Shown: piece after piece, positions 60,271-64,000 of the stretch | Numbering within the stretch: position 1 is the stretch's first letter | How the letters are laid out: each line of letters begins with the position of its first letter | Assembly: GCF_014205255.1 (NCBI RefSeq) | Contig: NZ_JACHNE010000001.1 | Location: 3,596,001-3,660,000, forward strand | DNA from: Streptomyces caelestis | GTDB taxonomy: Bacteria; Actinomycetota; Actinomycetes; Streptomycetales; Streptomycetaceae | DNA length: 64,000 nucleotides | Reading direction: 5' to 3' | Notes under the pieces: generated by a model | What the model was told of the DNA's origin: nothing | Databases searched by the model: none | What the model saw: only the letters and a program-made list of their open reading frames with translations | Made by a program: the position numbers and the translations under genes

Positions 60271-61488
60271 GTGACAACGCCGGACATTGCAGCGCGGCGC
60301 ACACTGGGGGCCTGTGCCGCCCTGATGGTCGGCGCCCTGACGCTCACCGCCTGCGGTGGCAGCGCCACCGCCAAGGACGACGCCAAGGGCGGTGACGGCT
60401 CGGCGAAGACGTCCGTCGCGAAGATCGCCATCTCGGCGAAGGACGGTTCGACCGGCGCCTCCATCAACGCGACCGGCGTCAAGGTCAGCGACGGGAAGCT
60501 GACCGACGTGAAGATGACGGTGGCGGGCAGCGATCAGGCCGTACCTGGCTCGATCTCCTCCGACGGCAAGGCCTGGAAGCCGAAGGAGCAGCTGGAGCGC
60601 GGCACGAAGTACCGGATATCGGCGACCGCCAAGGACACGAAGGGCCGTACGGCCGCCGCGAACTCCATCTTCACGACGGTCACCACGGCGAACAGCTTCA
60701 TCGGGACGTACACGCCGGACAACGGCACCACGGTCGGGGTGGGCATGCCGGTGTCGTTCACCTTCGACAAGGCCATCACGAACCGCAAGGACGTGCAGTC
60801 GCACATCACGGTCACGTCCAGCAGCGGGCAGAAGGTCGTCGGGCACTGGTTCGGCGCGCAGCGGCTCGACTTCCGGCCCGAGGCGTACTGGAAGGCCGGC
60901 TCCGAGGTCACGATGAAGATCGACCTGGACGGGGTCGAGGGCACGAACGGCGTCTACGGCGTGCAGAAGAAGACGGTCACCTTCACCGTCGGGCGCTCGC
61001 AGGTCTCCACGGTCGACGTCAACACGCAGACCATGACGGTCGTGCGGGACGGCCAGACCCTCAAGACGATCCCGATCTCGGCGGGCAGCCCGGAACACAC
61101 CACGTACAACGGGCAGATGGTGATCTCCGAGAAGTTCGTGCAGACCCGGATGAACAGCCGGACGGTCGGGCTCGGCGGTGAGTACGACATCCCGGACGTG
61201 CCGCACGCGATGCGCCTGACGACGTCCGGCACGTTCATCCACGGCAACTACTGGTACAACAAGGGCAATCCGCCCTTCGGCCGCCAGGGCACCAGCCACG
61301 GCTGCGTGGGCCTGGCGGACGTCCAGGGCGCCGGGGGCAGCACGCCCGCCAAGTGGTTCTACGACAACTCGCTCATCGGGGACGTGGTGGTCGTCAAGAA
61401 CTCCCCCGACAAGACGGTGGCGCCGGACAACGGGCTCAACGGCTGGAACATGGACTGGAGCCAGTGGGTCGCGGGCAGCTCCTCGTAA
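60271..61488 (+). CDS. L,D-transpeptidase lipoprotein
   Basis: 405 aa. Lipobox 'LTLTAC' (Cys28 lipidated), two Ig-like domains (about 50-250), then a YkuD catalytic domain with 'HGNYWYN' and 'SHGCVGL' (nucleophile Cys345). It makes 3-3 peptidoglycan crosslinks outside the membrane, like LdtMt2. The GTG at 60271 with GGGAGC upstream gives the signal peptide directly. Confidence 0.93.
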   Translation: MTTPDIAARRTLGACAALMVGALTLTACGGSATAKDDAKGGDGSAKTSVAKIAISAKDGSTGASINATGVKVSDGKLTDVKMTVAGSDQAVPGSISSDGKAWKPKEQLERGTKYRISATAKDTKGRTAAANSIFTTVTTANSFIGTYTPDNGTTVGVGMPVSFTFDKAITNRKDVQSHITVTSSSGQKVVGHWFGAQRLDFRPEAYWKAGSEVTMKIDLDGVEGTNGVYGVQKKTVTFTVGRSQVSTVDVNTQTMTVVRDGQTLKTIPISAGSPEHTTYNGQMVISEKFVQTRMNSRTVGLGGEYDIPDVPHAMRLTTSGTFIHGNYWYNKGNPPFGRQGTSHGCVGLADVQGAGGSTPAKWFYDNSLIGDVVVVKNSPDKTVAPDNGLNGWNMDWSQWVAGSSS

Positions 61489-61533
61489 AGCGGATGAACG
61501 ACCTCCCCATCTGGGGCTTTTGACGGACCGACC

Positions 61534-61562
61534 GGGCCGCGCGGGAACTTTTCGCGCGGCCC
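61534..61562 (+). terminator. Terminator after the L,D-transpeptidase gene
   Basis: GGGCCGCGCG (61534-61543) pairs with CGCGCGGCCC (61553-61562). Confidence 0.75.
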
Positions 61563-61587
61563 GCGCGTTTTCCTGGACGTACGTTTT

Positions 61588-61617
61588 CTCGGTTCCCGGA
61601 CATGATGTCCGACCGAG
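61588..61617. promoter_or_regulatory. Long interrupted palindrome upstream of the DUF6227 gene
   Basis: CTCGGT-tcc-CGGACAT-G-ATGTCCG-ACCGAG: 13 paired bases with a 3-nt bulge. It sits just upstream of a -10-like TACCGT (61622-61627), i.e. over the expected -35 region, so an operator or activator site is likely. Confidence 0.6.
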
Positions 61618-61668
61618 GGGCTACCGTATGCACCCACAAGGTGACATGCAGCGACGCCGGGAGAAACC

Positions 61669-62415
61669 TTGAGCGTTCCGTACGAGACGGCAGCGTACGA
61701 ACCCCACGACTCGCCCGAGTCTCCGGAGGAGCACCTCGCGCGACTCCTCGGCCGCGCCCTGAACTCCTTCGAGCTGCCGGACGAGACGATGAGGCGGCTG
61801 GACTGCGCGCTGGCGCACGACGGTTCGCTGCACTCGGCGCACCACAGCGCGGGCCTGCACCGGGAGACGTACCGGCACACGTGGCTGCTCGCCGACGGTT
61901 CGGCACTCACGCTCTGGGAGCTCGTCCACAACACCGCACCGGGCAGCGAGCCGCAGCACGAGGTGTACGTCGACGAGGAGGAACTGCGCGCCGCCACCAC
62001 GCGTCTGCCGCTGCCGCCGGACACACCTGACTTCGAACTGCCGGTCACGGTGCAGCTGTCCCCGGTCCCCACGCCCCGGCACGCCTACGCCCGGGACGAC
62101 TCCGCGGACCACGCGCGGCGTTTACTGCGCCGCGCGGAGAACGCGGACCGCCCGGGCGACGACACGGCGGCCCTGCTGGCCACGGCGTCCGGTCACCAGA
62201 TCACCCAGGCCTTCGGCCGCCCCTGCCGCGCGGGCCGGGCGGGGCTGGGCTACTCGCTCTACGAGCACGCGTTCCTGCTGCGCGACGGCGCGGAGGTCTC
62301 CCTCTGGGAGGTGGAGCACACGGCGACGCCGGACGGCCGGCACATGTGCGAGGTGTACGCCAGCGAGGACGCGGCGCGCGAGGCGATGGAGCGGCGGGCG
62401 GCGCAGCTCTCCTGA
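61669..62415 (+). CDS. DUF6227 family protein with two similar halves
   Basis: 248 aa, cytoplasmic. Two related segments, 'YRHTWLLADGSALTLWELVH' and 'YEHAFLLRDGAEVSLWEVEH', each end in 'EVYVDEEELRAA' or 'EVYASEDAAREA', so it looks like an internal duplication. Streptomyces-restricted, function unknown. TTG start with GGAG 6 nt upstream. Confidence 0.82.
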   Translation: MSVPYETAAYEPHDSPESPEEHLARLLGRALNSFELPDETMRRLDCALAHDGSLHSAHHSAGLHRETYRHTWLLADGSALTLWELVHNTAPGSEPQHEVYVDEEELRAATTRLPLPPDTPDFELPVTVQLSPVPTPRHAYARDDSADHARRLLRRAENADRPGDDTAALLATASGHQITQAFGRPCRAGRAGLGYSLYEHAFLLRDGAEVSLWEVEHTATPDGRHMCEVYASEDAAREAMERRAAQLS

Positions 62416-62425
62416 TGCCGCAGCA

Positions 62426-62581
62426 CTAGTGCCTGTCGCCGAGTTGGCGCACCAGCTCGGCGAAGGCGCCTCTCTCCTCCGGGGTCAGCTCCACGGACTC
62501 CGACCGGTGACCTGTCTGCCGCTGTTGCGGGAGGGCGGGGAGGGAGTGGCCCTCGGGCCACCGGGAGACGTGCTCAGGCAT
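62426..62581 (-). CDS. Small protein of 51 aa, function unknown
   Basis: From ATG 62581: 'MPEHVSRWPEGHSLPALPQQ', then 'SVELTPEERGAFAELVRQLG' to a TAG at 62426-62428. The C-terminal amphipathic helix and codon usage favour a real gene. It lies after the fruA terminator and is convergent with the DUF6227 gene (10 bp apart). Confidence 0.6.
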   Translation of the reverse strand: MPEHVSRWPEGHSLPALPQQRQTGHRSESVELTPEERGAFAELVRQLGDRH

Positions 62582-62596
62582 GCGACCAGTAGACAC

Positions 62597-62625
62597 CACG
62601 GCCCGGGACTTCTGTCCCGGGCCGT
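62597..62625 (-). terminator. Terminator after the fructose PTS gene
   Basis: CACGGCCCGGGAC, loop TTCT, GTCCCGGGCCGTG: a perfect 13-bp stem between the PTS stop and the 51-aa gene. Confidence 0.85.
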
Positions 62626-62697
62626 GATTTTCGTGATCTATCTCGCAGGTGGCGTGAACGGCTCACACACCCCGAAACGGGGCGAACCTCAGCGGGC

Positions 62698-64000
62698 TTA
62701 CGCCGCCACCGGCTGCTTCTTCTCCGCCGCAGAGACGGTGCCGCCGGGTGCCGGTGCGGCGCCCGGGGCCGGCTTGCGCAGGCCCTTCAGGACGACCACC
62801 AGGGCCGTGGTGACGCCGACGCCCGCGGCGATGGCGACCAGGTAGAGCAGCGGGCTGCCGATCAGCGGGACCACGAAGATGCCGCCGTGCGGAGCGCGCA
62901 GGGTGGCGCCGAAGGCCATCGACAGAGCGCCGGTGATCGCACCGCCCGCCATCGAGGCCGGGATGACGCGCAGCGGGTCGGCCGCGGCGAACGGGATCGC
63001 GCCCTCGGAGATGAAGGAGGCGCCGAGCACCCAGGCGGCCTTGCCGTTCTCGCGCTCGGTCTGCGTGAAGAGCTTGCCGCGCACGGTCGTGGCGAGGGCC
63101 ATCGCCAGCGGCGGGACCATGCCGGCCGCCATGACCGCCGCCATGATCTTCATCGCGGAGTCACTGGGGCTGGACACCGCGATACCGGCGGTGGCGAAGG
63201 TGTAGGCGACCTTGTTGACCGGGCCGCCGAGGTCGAAGCACATCATCAGGCCGAGGAGGGCGCCGAGCAGGATGGCGTTGCTGCCGGACAGGCCGTTCAG
63301 CCAGTCGGTCATGCCCTTCTGCGCGGAGGCGATGGGCTTGCCGATGACCACGAACATCAGGAACCCGACGATCGCCGAGGAGATCAGCGGGATCACCACC
63401 ACGGGCATGATGCCGCGCAGCGCCGCCGGGATGTTCACCTTCTGGATCGCCATCACCACGCCACCGGCGATCAGACCGGCCGCGAGACCACCGAGGAAGC
63501 CCGCGTTGATGTTGAACGCGATCATGCCGCCGACGAACCCGGGGACGATACCGGGCCGGTCCGCCATGCCGTAGGCGATGTAGCCGGCCAGGACCGGGAC
63601 GAGGAAGCCGAAGGCGACGCCGCCGATCTGGAAGAGCAGGGCCGCCCAGCTGTCGGCCTGCAACCACATGAAGTGGTCCATCACCGACGGGGCCTTGTCG
63701 ACCTTGTAGCCGCCGATCGCGAAACCGAGGGCGATCAGCAGACCGCCCGCCGCGACGAACGGCACCATGTAACTGACGCCGGACATCAGCCACTTGCGCA
63801 GCTTGGTGCCGTAGCCCTCGCCGGAGTCACCGGTGCGCTCGACGGGCGTGTTGCCCGGGGAGCCGGAGGTGACCTCGCCGCGGGCGGCCTTCTGACGGAC
63901 CTCAGCGATGAGTTCCGCGGGACGGTTGATGCCCGCCTTCACACCGACGTCGACGGTCGGCTTGCCGGCGAAGCGCTCCTTCTCCCGTACGGGCACGTCG
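62698..64000 (-). CDS. fruA: PTS fructose transporter, end of IIB and complete IIC domain (partial)
   Basis: 433 codons to the window edge. The first 30 or so residues look like the end of a IIB domain ('VREKERFAGKPTVDVGVKAG'). A charged linker follows, then the IIC channel: 'GVSYMVPFVAAGGLLIALGFAIG', 'CFDLGGPVNKVAYTF', 'SEGAIPFAAADPLRVIPA' and 'LRAPHGGIFV'. It imports fructose with phosphorylation at the membrane. The C-terminus has a Pro/Ala tail. The upstream IIA/IIB part lies beyond the window. Confidence 0.92.
   Translation of the reverse strand, partial: DVPVREKERFAGKPTVDVGVKAGINRPAELIAEVRQKAARGEVTSGSPGNTPVERTGDSGEGYGTKLRKWLMSGVSYMVPFVAAGGLLIALGFAIGGYKVDKAPSVMDHFMWLQADSWAALLFQIGGVAFGFLVPVLAGYIAYGMADRPGIVPGFVGGMIAFNINAGFLGGLAAGLIAGGVVMAIQKVNIPAALRGIMPVVVIPLISSAIVGFLMFVVIGKPIASAQKGMTDWLNGLSGSNAILLGALLGLMMCFDLGGPVNKVAYTFATAGIAVSSPSDSAMKIMAAVMAAGMVPPLAMALATTVRGKLFTQTERENGKAAWVLGASFISEGAIPFAAADPLRVIPASMAGGAITGALSMAFGATLRAPHGGIFVVPLIGSPLLYLVAIAAGVGVTTALVVVLKGLRKPAPGAAPAPGGTVSAAEKKQPVAA

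Noticed and set aside
62429..62845. 138-codon plus-strand ORF after the DUF6227 gene
   Set aside because: It overlaps the 51-aa minus-strand gene, a strong terminator and the end of fruA, and its product is not protein-like.

Overview
The window is chromosomal DNA of a Streptomyces. GC content is very high, third codon positions are almost always G or C, and GTG/TTG starts are common. It carries Streptomyces-specific genes: an SsgA-like sporulation protein, the division membrane protein SepX/GlpR, an actinobacterial protein O-mannosyltransferase and an Rpf-like cell-wall enzyme. From memory (not checked here), the gene order resembles the S. coelicolor SCO3145-SCO3196 core region. Most genes are housekeeping or morphogenesis genes, not an accessory cluster.

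Layout. 0-4.2 kb: a partial response regulator with a degenerate receiver, then two tandem membrane-anchored PQQ-type beta-propeller proteins of equal length. 4.2-13.4 kb (minus strand): an ABC-F ATPase, an ankyrin/HEAT protein, ispE-rsmA (overlapping), an Rpf-like muralytic enzyme, a TatD DNase, a zinc-ribbon protein and rsmI. 13.4-18.1 kb: pmt, then mini-island 1 between 21-bp direct repeats. It holds a complete IS4-family element with a frameshifted transposase, a decayed VanX-like dipeptidase gene and a mycothiol-dependent-isomerase-like gene. 18.1-22.3 kb: a small membrane protein, two tandem class B penicillin-binding proteins and ssgE. 22.4-27.3 kb: a Co/Ni ECF transporter (cbiMQO), ohrR/ohr and a serine hydrolase. 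27.3-34.7 kb: a DUF1876 protein, a truncated drug/metabolite transporter, an MMPL pump with a divergent-type TetR regulator and paired operators, and a tricorn-like protease. 34.9-39.1 kb: a coupled monooxygenase-hydrolase-SDR operon facing a MerR regulator.

39.2-41.8 kb: exodeoxyribonuclease III (xth) has lost its own start and promoter. A second mini-island sits at its 5' end between 16-bp direct repeats, and the original leaderless promoter and first codons are stranded 1.7 kb away. 41.8-48.5 kb: a GNAT, tRNA-Ala(CGC), sepX/glpR, a GNAT, a MogA-like protein, moaC, the MoeA/gephyrin-like glp, galU and a divergent 5-formyl-THF cyclo-ligase gene. This places the Glp/GlpR division pair beside molybdenum-cofactor genes. 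48.5-64 kb: a penicillin acylase-type enzyme, a K+/H+ antiporter, a TTA-containing small ORF, an MFS transporter, an FmdB protein preceded by a CIRCE-like heat-shock operator, MTA phosphorylase, a SAF-domain protein, mscL, RidA/LysR, a P1-family peptidase, an L,D-transpeptidase lipoprotein, a DUF6227 protein, and the fructose PTS EIIC at the edge.

The most unusual features are the two integrase-less mini-islands at gene termini, above all the replaced 5' end of xth. Next come the CIRCE-like site before fmdB, the receiver without its phospho-acceptor Asp, and two probable CTG start codons. I did not find a convincing new defence or biosynthetic system. The nearest candidate is an orphan membrane protein in mini-island 2 with an 'RGNVRGPVVQSGAIHGDVV' motif.
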